64,000 nt of DNA, from the NCBI RefSeq assembly GCF_000427295.1, contig NZ_ATNM01000174.1, forward strand, positions 1-64,000. The letters are read 5' to 3'. A model generated the notes under the pieces. It ran no database searches, was not told the origin of the DNA, and saw nothing but the letters and a program-made list of their open reading frames with translations. Shown piece by piece: positions 38,635 to 48,692 of the stretch. The DNA comes from Cyclobacterium qasimii M12-11B. GTDB lineage: Bacteria; Bacteroidota; Bacteroidia; Cytophagales; Cyclobacteriaceae. Position numbers and translations under genes: made by a program. Every line of letters starts with the position of its first letter. Positions within the stretch are counted from its first letter, which is position 1.

Positions 38635-39971
38635 TCAGACGAGTGAGGGTTTATTAATACCTGTTGGGATGACAAGTTTAAAACTGGAGCCAACACCCTC
38701 AGTACTTTTCACTTCCAATTGCCCATTTAGCTTGTGAGCACTTTGAAAACACAGGTGAAGCCCCATGCCGGTTCCTTTCTCTTGTTCCGTTCCGTAAGTA
38801 GATTTTATATCTTGTTCGAAAATATTTTTCAATCGATCGGCAGATATTCCAATTCCATTGTCTGTTATTTCAAGAATTAACTGTCCGTCACTACTATTAA
38901 TATTTACCGTCACTAGTCCCCCTGCAGGTGTAAACTTGATAGCATTCTGAACAAGGTTTCTAAAAATAAGCAGCAACCTATCGGTTTCAATATATACCAT
39001 AGGATTTTTAAGGAAATTAACCTCAAGTTGAATGCGTTTTTGTTTGGAAATCACCTTCAATATTTCCACTGTATCTTCAACAAGCTCTTTTACCAGGATC
39101 TTCTTTTCTCGCCCAGCCACATTTTTAATTTCAAAAGAAGACCACTCCAAAATATTTTCCATCATTTGGTAGGTTCTGTTGGTCGTTTTTAACAATTCTT
39201 CCCTAAGGTATTTGGCTTCTTCTTCTGTAAGGTCCCCTGAATTTATCAGTTCAAGTGTTTGTATGATCGATTGAAGGGGGTTTTTCAGATCATGCGATAT
39301 GATGGTAATTATTCTATCCTTTTTATCACTCGTTTGTTTCAAGCTTTTATTTACCTTCGTCAACTCTTCCCTTTGTTGCCTTACTCTATTTTTTTGGATG
39401 CCATAAAAATATTTCAAACTAGCTGCTACTAGTGAAATTCCGATAATACATGCTGTATAGGTTACGGATTGATCCGTAAATATTTCTTCCTTGTTTCCAT
39501 AATTTATTGGTACCCAATTTTCATGATATAGTCCTATATAGTATAACCCTATAAAAAAAACAACATTCAGCACAGTCCATAATAAATAATACTTGCTTTT
39601 TACAATGCTAAGGATTACTAAATGGATAAGTAAGAAAACATAAAAGGTTGGGCCATTAATCCCGTCATTATGCAAGAAGTTGTAGGTCAAAATAGGGTAT
39701 ATGCTCAGACTTGCAGAATAAAACGCCGTTTTATAGGCTCTTTTTACCCTTAATAAATACAAATAGCCTGTTACGATAATGGAGATAAATACACAAAGCC
39801 CGAACAATACATAGTTCCCTATATAAATGTTCAAAGCCATTAAAAAAGGTTAAAGAAAAAGATGATTATCAGTGTGGCATTAAAAATTTGCACTTCCATG
39901 GTGGGGTTACCTTCCCAATAGAACAAATTATTACTTAACCCTTTAATTTTTACCCAAAAATCTACTTTCAA
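38635..39971 (-). CDS. Sensor histidine kinase, copy 1, frameshifted near its start
   Basis: The frame from 39840 gives 401 residues with membrane segments (to about 150) and a kinase core: H-box IITIISHDLKNPLQSI, N-box NLVQNAIKF and G boxes DNGIGISADRL and GTGMGLHLC. It lacks the first part found in copy 2. The missing part is present upstream (a TTG at 39971, LKVDFWVKIKGLSNNLFYWE) in another phase. One extra T in the T6 run of the coding strand (39842-39847) gives a 445-residue protein that aligns end to end with copy 2. The two copies share long identical stretches, so this is a recent duplication. Confidence 0.82.
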
Positions 39972-39994
39972 AACCTGCTAGTATTTAAAACAGT

Positions 39995-40200
39995 ATTACT
40001 TACTAAAACCTTTGGGAACGCAATAAACGCCCACAAAATAAACCTATATGGCTTATTTAATCTAAAAAATAACATTTAACCCCTTAAAATTTAACGGCAT
40101 ATAGGGTGATAATCGCACTCAAACCAGTGCCCTATCTAATCTATCAATTTCAATATAATCTATAGTTACCGAAAAACCATCAGCAATGCTCATTTTTCCT
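39995..40200 (-). pseudogene. Remnant of a second adenine deaminase gene (3' end)
   Basis: The minus strand from about 40197 encodes MSIADGFSVTIDYIEIDRLDRALV, here described in parts: MS.ADGFSV..DYIE..., which aligns with MSDADGFSVARDYIEVDKVAKGL of the intact ade at 41832-43466. An in-frame TGA follows, and then SPYMPLNF aligns with SPYMTLSF. The last part is more diverged. No other part of ade is visible upstream. It sits in the gap between the two histidine kinases, as expected if an ade-kinase unit was duplicated and one ade lost. Confidence 0.8.
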
Positions 40201-40477
40201 TCTTTCTGTAAATGAGTAAAGTGGGATTTTCAACTATACTAACAACAGACATGCAACAAGTTTTCTGAAATTTATAAAAAAAATACGCTTCCAGAACTAC
40301 CTAATGTTAGAATTATCAATTGTATCAAGGAGAAGACAAAGAGTCAATTAGAAAAAAAACTGAAATTTATACCTTCAAAATTTCTTCAAAATAAAGGTGA
40401 AAATAGCGCCACTTGATTCCATTAAGTAAGAGGTAGACAAAAATGCAAAACCATTTAGTTGATTGCCCAATGAAAAG
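40201..40477. other. Gene-free stretch between ade remnant and second kinase
   Basis: The DNA is AT-rich with no convincing frame. It should correspond to diverged or deleted parts of the duplicated ade copy, but I cannot align it with ade by eye. Confidence 0.35.
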
Positions 40478-41809
40478 TTACCTATTAATTCCTGTGGGTA
40501 TAATGAGCTTGAAACTTGAGCCTACCCCTTCAGTACTATCTACTTTCAATTCCCCATTTAATTTGTGTGCACTTTGATAACACAGGTGAAGTCCCATACC
40601 TGTCCCTTTCTCCTGTTCTGTACCATAGGTAGATTTTATGTCTTGTGCAAAAATGTTACTCAGTCGATCCGCTGAAATGCCAATTCCATTGTCCGTAATT
40701 TCGAGGATAAGCTGTTCATTTAAACAATTAAGATCGATTGTGACAAGTCCACCTGCCGGGGTAAATTTGATGGCGTTCTGAACAAGATTTCTAAAAATAA
40801 GTAGCAATCGATCTGTTTCAAGATAAACTAAAGGGTTTTTGTGATAGTTAACCTCTAGTTGAATACTTTTTTGCTTGGCTATTACCTTCAAAATTTCTAC
40901 TGTATCCTCGACGAGCTCTTTCACCAGCATCTCTTTTTCGCGCCCAGCCATATTTTTAATCTCAAAAGAAGACCACTCCAAAATATTTTCCATCATTTTG
41001 TAGGTTCTATTAGTCGTTTTTAACAGTTCCTGGCGGAGGAATTTAATTTCTTCTTCTGAAAGTTCCCCAGAATCCATTAACTCTAGCGTTTGAATAATAG
41101 ATTGAAGGGGATTTTTAAGGTCGTGCGAAATAATGGTAATGATCTTGTCTTTTTGCGCACTGGTTTTTGTGAGGCTACGATTGATTTGGGTCAATTCAAT
41201 TGATTTTTCCTTTACCTTTTCCTTTTCTACTGCATAAAATCGCTTTATGCTATTTATCAATATAGAAATACCAATAAGTGACACAAAATAAGTGAGGACA
41301 TGGTCTAAAAAAACAGCCTCTTTGCTCACATAATTTTTGGGTATCCATTCTTCATGATAAAGGCCAATGTAAAAAAGACCAGTAAAAAACAACATGTTTA
41401 TTAAAGTCCATACGTAATGAAACTTCAACTTTAAGATGCTAAGAATAATTAAATGAACCAGTAAAAACATGTAAAAATTAGGCCCATTGATGCCATCATT
41501 GTAAAAAAATGCATAGGCTAAAAGAGGATAACTCCCCCCGCTTGAGATGTAAAATGCCAGTTTATAAGCATTTTTGACTCTTAATAAATAAAAACAGATT
41601 AACAGTAAAACTACCGCTATAGCGCTTGACCAAACCAATGCTTGATTGCCTAAAAACAGGTTTGAAATAGAAAATATAATACCGATGAAAAAAATAATTA
41701 CCAAAATGGCATTGTAAATCTGAACTTCCATAGATGGATTACCATCCCAGAAGAACAAACGCTTACTTTGCCTTTTAATTTTTTCCCAATACTTCACTTC
41801 CAAGATCAA
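40478..41809 (-). CDS. Sensor histidine kinase, copy 2
   Basis: A 443-residue kinase starting at TTG 41809 (an internal ATG at 41731 is the alternative). About six membrane helices (about 30-190) form the sensor, with little outside the membrane. The coil leading to the kinase is followed by H-box IITIISHDLKNPLQSI and full N, G1 and G2 boxes (DNGIGISADRL, GTGMGLHLC). No response regulator is adjacent. It is read in the same direction as ade, 22 bp downstream, so both may be one transcript. Confidence 0.88.
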   Translation of the reverse strand: MILEVKYWEKIKRQSKRLFFWDGNPSMEVQIYNAILVIIFFIGIIFSISNLFLGNQALVWSSAIAVVLLLICFYLLRVKNAYKLAFYISSGGSYPLLAYAFFYNDGINGPNFYMFLLVHLIILSILKLKFHYVWTLINMLFFTGLFYIGLYHEEWIPKNYVSKEAVFLDHVLTYFVSLIGISILINSIKRFYAVEKEKVKEKSIELTQINRSLTKTSAQKDKIITIISHDLKNPLQSIIQTLELMDSGELSEEEIKFLRQELLKTTNRTYKMMENILEWSSFEIKNMAGREKEMLVKELVEDTVEILKVIAKQKSIQLEVNYHKNPLVYLETDRLLLIFRNLVQNAIKFTPAGGLVTIDLNCLNEQLILEITDNGIGISADRLSNIFAQDIKSTYGTEQEKGTGMGLHLCYQSAHKLNGELKVDSTEGVGSSFKLIIPTGINR

Positions 41810-41831
41810 CTGTTAAATAAATTCCGTTATC

Positions 41832-43466
41832 CTAACCAAAAACTTTTGTAAACGAAAACGACTCCCCATCAAACAATCCTTTATCACTTAATTTGATCTG
41901 AGGAATAACCAATAATGCCATAAAACTTAATGTCATATAGGGTGATTGTAGTGAACAACCCAATCCTTTAGCCACCTTATCAACTTCAATATAATCCCTT
42001 GCAACCGAAAAACCATCAGCATCACTCATTAATCCTCCGACAGGTAGTTTCAAGAGACTGTCTTTCTCATTACTTACAGCTGACAAGCCACCACTGCTTT
42101 CAATGATTAAGTTTGCGGCCTTGGCCATTAACGCATCATTAGTACCAACTATAATAACATTATGCGAGTCATGTGCCACAGAAGAACCAATGGCGCCATG
42201 TTTCAAACCAAAATTTTTAACCAAAGCAACAGCCGGTTTTACATTGGGCTGGTACCTGTTTATAACAGCAATTTTAAGTATATCATTCTCAATATCAGTA
42301 GAAACTTTACCATTAATTGAAGGAACATCGACAAGAACACTTGTTGTTATCAATTGTGAGTCATGCGCCTGAATCACTTTTGCCTTCCCCCCCTCATGGA
42401 TAAGTTCAAAATCCTCAGCAGTCACAAAAGAGGTATTAAAGTTATTGATGGCCGCTCCTTTTACTGACAACAATTTTGTCTTTCCTTCCTTGGCGACCAA
42501 CTCTCCAGAGATATACGTTTCAAATGCTTTGAAATTTATCAAATCATCTACCAATATAAAATCCGCAGCATCATTTACCTCAAGTAAGCCTACATCAAGC
42601 CCATAATGATGTACTGGGTTTATGCAGCAGGCCTGAAGCACATCAAAAAGGTCTTTTCCTTTACTTATTGCCCGAGCAGCCAACTGATTGATGTGTCCTT
42701 CCAGCAGGCTGTCCGGATGTTTATCATCAGAGCAAAACATAATTTGACCGGGGAAATCATCTATTAGGTCTATCAGCACATCAAAATTCTTAGCAGCACT
42801 CCCTTCTCGAATGACAATCTTCATTCCATGATTGGCCTTGTTCCTGGCTTCTTCCAGTGAAACACATTCATGATCTGTAGAAATCCCTGCATTGATGTAT
42901 GCTACGGCCTTTTCTCCTGTCAATCCAGGAGCATGCCCATCTACTGGTTTATTGTATTTTTTTGCCCATTCAATCTTTTTCTTTACCTCCTCATCTCCTG
43001 CAAGCACTCCTGGCCAATTCATCATTTCAGCCAAGTAAAGAATGTCCTTTCGCCTCAGGAGTTTTTCTGTTTCTGAACTGTCAATAATTGCCCCTGCAGT
43101 TTCAAATTCAGTAGCAGGAACACATGAGGGAGCACCGAAGAAAAACTTAAATGGTGTTTGATTACCATTGTCAATCATGTATTCCACCCCTTCAAGCCCA
43201 CAGACGTTAGCTATTTCATGTGGGTCAGAAACAGTGGCAACTGTTCCGTGAAGACAAGCCAAGCGTGCAAATTCAGAAGGGATGAGCAATGAGGATTCTA
43301 TGTGAACATGCGCATCTATAAAACCTGGTAGAATAAACTTATTGGGTGCCTCACTTACTTCTAAAATACTGCTAATTTTGCCTTGTGAAACCTGAATTTC
43401 TGCAGGAAAAATTTTCCGATTGATAATATCTACAAATTTTCCCTTGACCTTAAAAGTTATTGACAT
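41832..43466 (-). CDS. ade: Adenine deaminase
   Basis: The 544-residue enzyme deaminates adenine to hypoxanthine for purine salvage. It is an amidohydrolase with the first metal site in PGFIDAHVHIESS (His pair) near 47-59, and the family segments HGTVATVSDPHEIANV and CSDDKHPDSLLEGH (with the Asp near 240). The C-terminal domain has SVAHDSHNVIIVGTND and GGLMSDADGFSV. It starts at ATG 43466. A decayed partial copy lies at 39995-40200. Confidence 0.95.
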   Translation of the reverse strand: MSITFKVKGKFVDIINRKIFPAEIQVSQGKISSILEVSEAPNKFILPGFIDAHVHIESSLLIPSEFARLACLHGTVATVSDPHEIANVCGLEGVEYMIDNGNQTPFKFFFGAPSCVPATEFETAGAIIDSSETEKLLRRKDILYLAEMMNWPGVLAGDEEVKKKIEWAKKYNKPVDGHAPGLTGEKAVAYINAGISTDHECVSLEEARNKANHGMKIVIREGSAAKNFDVLIDLIDDFPGQIMFCSDDKHPDSLLEGHINQLAARAISKGKDLFDVLQACCINPVHHYGLDVGLLEVNDAADFILVDDLINFKAFETYISGELVAKEGKTKLLSVKGAAINNFNTSFVTAEDFELIHEGGKAKVIQAHDSQLITTSVLVDVPSINGKVSTDIENDILKIAVINRYQPNVKPAVALVKNFGLKHGAIGSSVAHDSHNVIIVGTNDALMAKAANLIIESSGGLSAVSNEKDSLLKLPVGGLMSDADGFSVARDYIEVDKVAKGLGCSLQSPYMTLSFMALLVIPQIKLSDKGLFDGESFSFTKVFG

Positions 43467-43576
43467 TCTTATGAAAAATTAAAATAGAATTTACGCATTC
43501 AAGACAACAAGATCCCTAAAGGGAATAAAAAACCAATTCAAATAAAGCTTCCTGCCAAGAATAGTCATAAATATAC

Positions 43577-43584
43577 TATATTTG
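43577..43584 (+). promoter_or_regulatory. Possible -7 box upstream of cmk
   Basis: TATATTTG fits TAnnTTTG and lies 41 bp before the cmk start. A -33 TTTG at the right distance is not seen. Confidence 0.35.
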
Positions 43585-43625
43585 CAACTGAAAAGGAAAG
43601 CAGTAAGCAATTTCATTTTTCTTTG

Positions 43626-44303
43626 ATGAAAAAAATTATCATTGCCATCGATGGGTATTCTGGATGCGGAAAAAGTACTACAGCTAAAGCAGTAGCGAAG
43701 GGTTTGCAATATACCTATTTGGATTCTGGCGCCATGTATCGGGCAGTGACCCTTTATTTTTTAAGGAATAACACAGACCTTGCTAATTCAGAAGAAATTA
43801 TAAATAACCTTAAAGACATAAAAATCACCTTTCATTTCAATGAAGCAAAAGGAATACAGGAGATTTTCATGAATGGCGAAAATATAGAAGCTGAAATCAG
43901 GGGCATGACCGTATCTTCACATGTAAGTGAAGTGAGTACAGTAGCAGATGTCCGCACTGCAATGGTGGACATTCAGCAAAGGATGGGAAATGATAAAGGG
44001 ATAGTTATGGACGGCCGTGACATTGGCACCGTAGTCTTTCCTGAGGCAGAACTGAAGATTTTTATGACTGCTGACACTACTATCCGTGCTGAAAGGAGAC
44101 AGAAAGAACTGTTGGAAAGAGGAGAAAGGATAAGCTTGGACATTGTTAAGGAAAACCTGGAATCCAGGGATGCAATCGATTCAGGAAGAGCTGTAAGCCC
44201 GTTAAAAAAAGCATTAGACGCCATTGAGATTGACACCAGTTATCTTGAATTTAAGGACCAGGTTTCAAAAATAATTGAATTGGCTAAGGAGAGAATGAAC
44301 TAA
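43626..44303 (+). CDS. cmk: Cytidylate kinase
   Basis: The 225-residue kinase phosphorylates CMP and dCMP with ATP. The P-loop is GYSGCGKSTTAK, followed by LDSGAMYRAV (CMP binding) and DGRDIGTVVFP. The LID has RAERRQKELLERG. The ATG at 43626 was chosen over a TTG one codon earlier. ispH starts 4 bp after the stop, so the two are co-transcribed; cmk-ispH pairs occur in other Bacteroidota. Confidence 0.95.
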   Translation: MKKIIIAIDGYSGCGKSTTAKAVAKGLQYTYLDSGAMYRAVTLYFLRNNTDLANSEEIINNLKDIKITFHFNEAKGIQEIFMNGENIEAEIRGMTVSSHVSEVSTVADVRTAMVDIQQRMGNDKGIVMDGRDIGTVVFPEAELKIFMTADTTIRAERRQKELLERGERISLDIVKENLESRDAIDSGRAVSPLKKALDAIEIDTSYLEFKDQVSKIIELAKERMN

Positions 44304-44307
44304 TTTT

Positions 44308-45210
44308 ATGGAAGTTACTATAGATAAGAATTCCGGTTATTGTTTTGGCGTTGAGTATGCCATTAAGATGGCTGAGGATGAGATGGAAAGTAGTTCTAAG
44401 CTGTATTGCCTGGGAGACATCGTGCACAATGCAATGGAGGTCAACCGACTCAGCAGCAAAGGCCTCGTAGTGATCGATAGGGATCAACTGGAGGATTTGC
44501 ATGATTGCAAAGTCCTAATCCGCGCTCACGGTGAACCACCGGAAACCTATCGGACAGCTATAAAAAACAATATTGAGTTAATTGATGCTTCTTGCCCAGT
44601 AGTATTGAAGCTACAACACCGGGTAAAAAGCGCTTTTGATAAAATGGAAAAGCAAAGCGGTCAAATTGTAATTTACGGCAAAAAGGGCCATGCCGAGGTT
44701 ATAGGATTGACTGGACAAACGCTTGAAAAGGCAATAGTTGTAATGGATGATGCCGATTTAGACCAAATTGACTTTACCAGACCAGTGACGCTTTTTAGTC
44801 AAACCACCAAAAGCACTAAAGGCTTTTATGAGCTGAAGGCTAAAATTGAAGAAAAAATCAAAGAGGCTAAAGGCATTTTGAACGATATAGATTTTAATGC
44901 CAATGATTCTATCTGTAGACAAGTTTCCAACAGAGAGCCTCAATTACAAAAGTTTTCTGAAGACAATGATGTAATCGTTTTTGTAGCTGGCAAAAAGAGC
45001 TCAAATGGAAAAGCCCTATATCAAGTTTGCAAAGGAATAAACGAAAGAAGTTTCTTCGTAGAAAATGAAACTGAAATAAATCTGGAATGGCTAAACCCGG
45101 AAGATAAAATCGGTATTTGTGGCGCTACATCCACCCCGATGTGGCTCATGGATCAAGTAAAAGACCATATTTTATCCCTTGATAAAAACAGTATTAAGGC
45201 AATCATTTGA
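44308..45210 (+). CDS. ispH: 4-hydroxy-3-methylbut-2-enyl diphosphate reductase
   Basis: The 300-residue enzyme catalyses the last step of the MEP isoprenoid pathway, giving IPP and DMAPP. The three [4Fe-4S] ligands are Cys13 (SGYCFGVEYA), Cys about 96 (DASCPVV) and Cys about 197 (NDSICRQVSNRE). HGEPPET holds a conserved His-Glu pair and GATSTP is at the C-terminal end. It needs reduced ferredoxin or flavodoxin. It starts 4 bp after cmk. Confidence 0.96.
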   Translation: MEVTIDKNSGYCFGVEYAIKMAEDEMESSSKLYCLGDIVHNAMEVNRLSSKGLVVIDRDQLEDLHDCKVLIRAHGEPPETYRTAIKNNIELIDASCPVVLKLQHRVKSAFDKMEKQSGQIVIYGKKGHAEVIGLTGQTLEKAIVVMDDADLDQIDFTRPVTLFSQTTKSTKGFYELKAKIEEKIKEAKGILNDIDFNANDSICRQVSNREPQLQKFSEDNDVIVFVAGKKSSNGKALYQVCKGINERSFFVENETEINLEWLNPEDKIGICGATSTPMWLMDQVKDHILSLDKNSIKAII

Positions 45211-45294
45211 GAAGCGACCCCACTAATTGGGTTTTATACATAAAAAATAGGTAAATAATCGCCGAATTATCTTCTAATAACTAATGTAATTTAT

Positions 45295-45302
45295 TAGATT
45301 TG
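45295..45302 (+). promoter_or_regulatory. Possible -7 box of the nqr operon
   Basis: TAGATTTG fits TAnnTTTG and lies 40 bp before nqrA. A clear -33 box is not visible at the usual spacing. Confidence 0.35.
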
Positions 45303-45342
45303 AGGCGTTTTTCATAGGATCAAATAGTTTCAAAAAATAAAT

Positions 45343-46704
45343 ATGTCAAAACAAGTCAAGCTTAAAAAAGGGTTTGATATACGCCTGATTGGTAAAGCCG
45401 AAAAAAAAGTCGGTGATTACCAACCTGTCAAAACCTTTGCCATCAAGCCCACAGATTTCATCGGAATGCAAAGACCTAAGGTCCTTGTAAAAGAAGGTGA
45501 TACGGTAAAGGCAGGCACTCCTATTTTAATTGATAAAAAACTAGAAAGGGTGATGTATGTTGCACCTGTATCTGGAGAAATCGTTGAAATTAAACGAGGA
45601 GAAAAAAGAAAATTACTGGAAATAAAAATCCTAGCTGACGGCGAAATTAATTTTGAAAACTTTGAGAAATTCACTTCCTCAGAAATTAAGTCAGCAAGTA
45701 AGGAGTCAATCACAGACAAACTTACTGCTTCAGGTGTTTGGCCTCAAATAATTCAAAGGCCTTATGGAGTAGTTGCCAATCCTGATGATACTCCTCGTGC
45801 TATATTTATTTCAGGATTTGATTCCCATCCATTAGCCCCAGATTATAATTTCACCCTTAAAGGGCAAAGCAATTATTTTCAGGCAGGGATAGATGTCCTA
45901 AAAAAGCTTACAAAAGGTAAGGTTTATTTGGGCTTGTCTTCCGATGAGAAATCTGTAGAACTAGCTTCAATTGAAGGCGTTGAAACCACTAACTTTTCTG
46001 GCCCACACCCTTCAGGAAATGTAGGCGTTCAAATCCATCACGTGGCACCTATCAATAAAGGAGAGATCCTTTGGACAATAAATCCTTATGGTGTTGTCCA
46101 AATTGGTAAACTTTTCATAAATGGAATCTACGACGCTTCAAAATTAGTAGCCATCAGTGGCTCTGAAGCAAAAAATCCATCCTACGCACAGACTTATATA
46201 GGAAGTTGTGTTGACAGCTACGTTGCCGGTAATACCAAATCCAATAACTTTAGGGTTATTTCTGGAAATGTTCTAACTGGAGAAAAAATAAACAACGATG
46301 GCTACCTAGGCTACTATCAGCACCAACTAACGATAATCCCTGAGGGTGATTATTATGAATTTCTTGGTTGGATGAAGCCTACTGCTGACAAGCTAAGCTT
46401 TCACAAAGCCTTGGGTTTAATGTCTTTCCTTTTTCCAAAGAAAGAATACACATTAGACTCCAATGTTAGGGGGGAACCTAGAGCATTTGTGCAAACAGGC
46501 GTTTTCGAAAAGGTAACACCAATGGACATTTATCCTGTTTATCTTTTAAAAGCCATCATGGCTGAAGATTTTGATGAAATGGAAGAGCTAGGAATTTACG
46601 AAGTTGTAGAAGAAGATCTTGCATTGTGTGAATTTGTAGATGTTTCCAAGCACCCGGTTCAGCAATTAATTAGAAAAGGTATAGAACTTATTCAATACAG
46701 TTAA
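45343..46704 (+). CDS. nqrA: Na+-translocating NADH:quinone reductase subunit A
   Basis: The 453-residue soluble subunit has the biotin-carrier-like start (KTFAIKPTDFIGMQRPKVLV, then GDTVKAGTPIL) and the family segment FSGPHPSGNVGVQIHH. It binds the cytoplasmic side of NqrB and is important for quinone interaction, but carries no redox centre itself. It is the first gene of the operon and is followed at 3 bp by nqrB. Confidence 0.95.
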   Translation: MSKQVKLKKGFDIRLIGKAEKKVGDYQPVKTFAIKPTDFIGMQRPKVLVKEGDTVKAGTPILIDKKLERVMYVAPVSGEIVEIKRGEKRKLLEIKILADGEINFENFEKFTSSEIKSASKESITDKLTASGVWPQIIQRPYGVVANPDDTPRAIFISGFDSHPLAPDYNFTLKGQSNYFQAGIDVLKKLTKGKVYLGLSSDEKSVELASIEGVETTNFSGPHPSGNVGVQIHHVAPINKGEILWTINPYGVVQIGKLFINGIYDASKLVAISGSEAKNPSYAQTYIGSCVDSYVAGNTKSNNFRVISGNVLTGEKINNDGYLGYYQHQLTIIPEGDYYEFLGWMKPTADKLSFHKALGLMSFLFPKKEYTLDSNVRGEPRAFVQTGVFEKVTPMDIYPVYLLKAIMAEDFDEMEELGIYEVVEEDLALCEFVDVSKHPVQQLIRKGIELIQYS

Positions 46705-46707
46705 AAT

Positions 46708-47910
46708 ATGAAGTTTTTACGAGATCTGTTGGATAAACAGAAACCCTTATTCCAAAAGGGAGGAAAATTGGAAGATCTTTATTACCTGTACGAAGCAGGG
46801 GAAACATTTATGTTTTCACCAAATCATACAACAGCTATTAAAGGTGCACAGGTAAAGGATGCGATCGACCTGAAAAGGATGATGATCACAGTGGTTATTG
46901 CCATGATTCCATGCTTGTTATTTGGAATTTATAATACTGGCCATTTACACTATCTAGCAGTAGGTGAAGCAGGGACTTTTGGAGACAAGTTTGTTTTAGG
47001 CTTGACCCTAGTCTTACCAATAGTATTGGTAGCGTACACAGCTGGGGGTATAGTAGAAGCAGTTTTTGCAGTAGTACGAAAACACCCCATTAACGAAGGC
47101 TTCCTGGTTACGGGTATGTTAATCCCTCTAATAGTACCAGCAACAACGCCTTTATGGCAAGTTGCTTTGGCAACAGTCTTTGCAGTTGTTATTGCAAAGG
47201 AAGTTTTCGGAGGTACTGGAATGAATATACTAAACGTAGCGATGACCGCCAGGGCATTTTTGTATTTCGCCTACCCAGCCCAAATATCTGGTGACCAGGT
47301 ATGGACGTATTTAGGAGACAAAATGCCTGTCGACGGTTTTTCAGGAGCTACGGCTCTTGCGGTTGCTTACCAATCCGGACAAGATGGAGTGAATGCTGTA
47401 ACCAATCTGGCGAGCCACAACGCAGCCTTGATGGACAATATGTTTAGCTTCCAAAATATGTTCATGGGATTTATTCCTGGTTCAATTGGTGAAACATCCA
47501 CTTTGATGGTCTTAATTGGAGCCGCTATCTTGTTGTTTACAGGAGTAGCCAGTTGGAAAATCATTGTAAGTGGTTTTGCTGGAGCTTATCTTATGGCTGC
47601 AGTAATGCAACTATTGGCAGTAAATGAATTTATGGCCATGCCTGCACATTATCACTTGGTAATGGGAGGTGTAGCATTCGGAATTGTATTTATGGCTACG
47701 GATCCTGTTTCTGCTTCTCAAACTGAATCAGGAAAATGGATTTATGGTTTACTTATAGGTGTTCTCACGATAATTATTCGGGTAACCAACCCTGCATATC
47801 CTGAAGGCATTATGCTAGCGGTGTTATTTATGAATGTATTTGCACCGCTTATCGATTATTATGTAGTTAAAGCAAACAAGAAAAGGAGGTTACAACGTGC
47901 AACAGTCTAA
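46708..47910 (+). CDS. nqrB: Na+-translocating NADH:quinone reductase subunit B
   Basis: A 400-residue membrane protein with about ten helices. The covalent FMN site is the Thr in DGFSGATALA (SGAT, about residue 214). ATDPVSASQTESGKWIYG near 330-347 is a conserved RnfD/NqrB segment. It forms the main Na+ channel of the complex. Its stop overlaps the nqrC start by 14 bp. Confidence 0.95.
   Translation: MKFLRDLLDKQKPLFQKGGKLEDLYYLYEAGETFMFSPNHTTAIKGAQVKDAIDLKRMMITVVIAMIPCLLFGIYNTGHLHYLAVGEAGTFGDKFVLGLTLVLPIVLVAYTAGGIVEAVFAVVRKHPINEGFLVTGMLIPLIVPATTPLWQVALATVFAVVIAKEVFGGTGMNILNVAMTARAFLYFAYPAQISGDQVWTYLGDKMPVDGFSGATALAVAYQSGQDGVNAVTNLASHNAALMDNMFSFQNMFMGFIPGSIGETSTLMVLIGAAILLFTGVASWKIIVSGFAGAYLMAAVMQLLAVNEFMAMPAHYHLVMGGVAFGIVFMATDPVSASQTESGKWIYGLLIGVLTIIIRVTNPAYPEGIMLAVLFMNVFAPLIDYYVVKANKKRRLQRATV
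47884..47889 (+). promoter_or_regulatory. Strong Shine-Dalgarno of nqrC
   Basis: AGGAGG lies 7 bp before the GTG at 47897 and inside nqrB. A full Shine-Dalgarno is uncommon in Bacteroidota. It decides the GTG start for nqrC. Confidence 0.7.
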
Positions 47911-48664
47911 CGCTTATATCATTACATTTTCGGTCATTTTGACCGTAGTTTTAGGTCTATTATTGTCAGGTACATCTGAGATATTAAAACCTATTCAAAA
48001 GAAAGCTGAAGAACTTGATACCAAAAAGCAAATTCTTGGTGCGGTAATACCCGCAGAAAGCATCGCTGAGATGAAGCCTGAAGAAGTTAATGAATACTAC
48101 GCAAGCAGAATATCTTCTGTAGTAGTAAACATTAAAGGCGAAGAAATCACTGAGCAAGACGGTGTAGAAATTACCGCTGAAACAGTAGATGTTGGTAAAA
48201 ATTTCAAAAAAGATCCAGAAGAAAGACTATTCCCAGTTTTCATCTTCCTTGAAGAAGGAAGTGAAGATGCAGCAATCGCTTATGTATTGCCAGTTTACGG
48301 CAATGGCCTTTGGGATAAAATATGGGGATATGTAGCTTTGAAAACTGATATGGATACCATAGAAGGGGTGACTTTTTCACATGCAGGAGAAACACCTGGT
48401 TTGGGTGCAAGAATTACCTCATTGGATGTGCAGCAGAGATACAAAGACAAAACCATCTACAGTGAAGATGGAGAACTTGTATCAGTAGACATGCAAAAAG
48501 GTGAAGGCAAGGATTATTCCGGTGACCCTCACAAAATTGATGGCATGTCTGGTGCAACCATCACTGCCAATGGTGTCAATAAAATGCTTAAAAACTACCT
48601 GAATTATTACCAGTCCTACATGGACAAAAAGAAAGAGGGTAGTTCAAAAGTGGCTATGAATTAA
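47897..48664 (+). CDS. nqrC: Na+-translocating NADH:quinone reductase subunit C
   Basis: The 255-residue subunit has one N-terminal membrane anchor (about 8-25) and a periplasmic FMN-binding domain. The covalent FMN attachment site is the Thr in DGMSGATITANGV (about 216-228). HAGETPGLGARI is another family segment. The start is GTG, set by the AGGAGG site. It carries electrons to NqrB. Confidence 0.95.
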   Translation: MQQSNAYIITFSVILTVVLGLLLSGTSEILKPIQKKAEELDTKKQILGAVIPAESIAEMKPEEVNEYYASRISSVVVNIKGEEITEQDGVEITAETVDVGKNFKKDPEERLFPVFIFLEEGSEDAAIAYVLPVYGNGLWDKIWGYVALKTDMDTIEGVTFSHAGETPGLGARITSLDVQQRYKDKTIYSEDGELVSVDMQKGEGKDYSGDPHKIDGMSGATITANGVNKMLKNYLNYYQSYMDKKKEGSSKVAMN

Positions 48665-48692
48665 TTGTGAAAAATTTCAACACAAAGAAATT

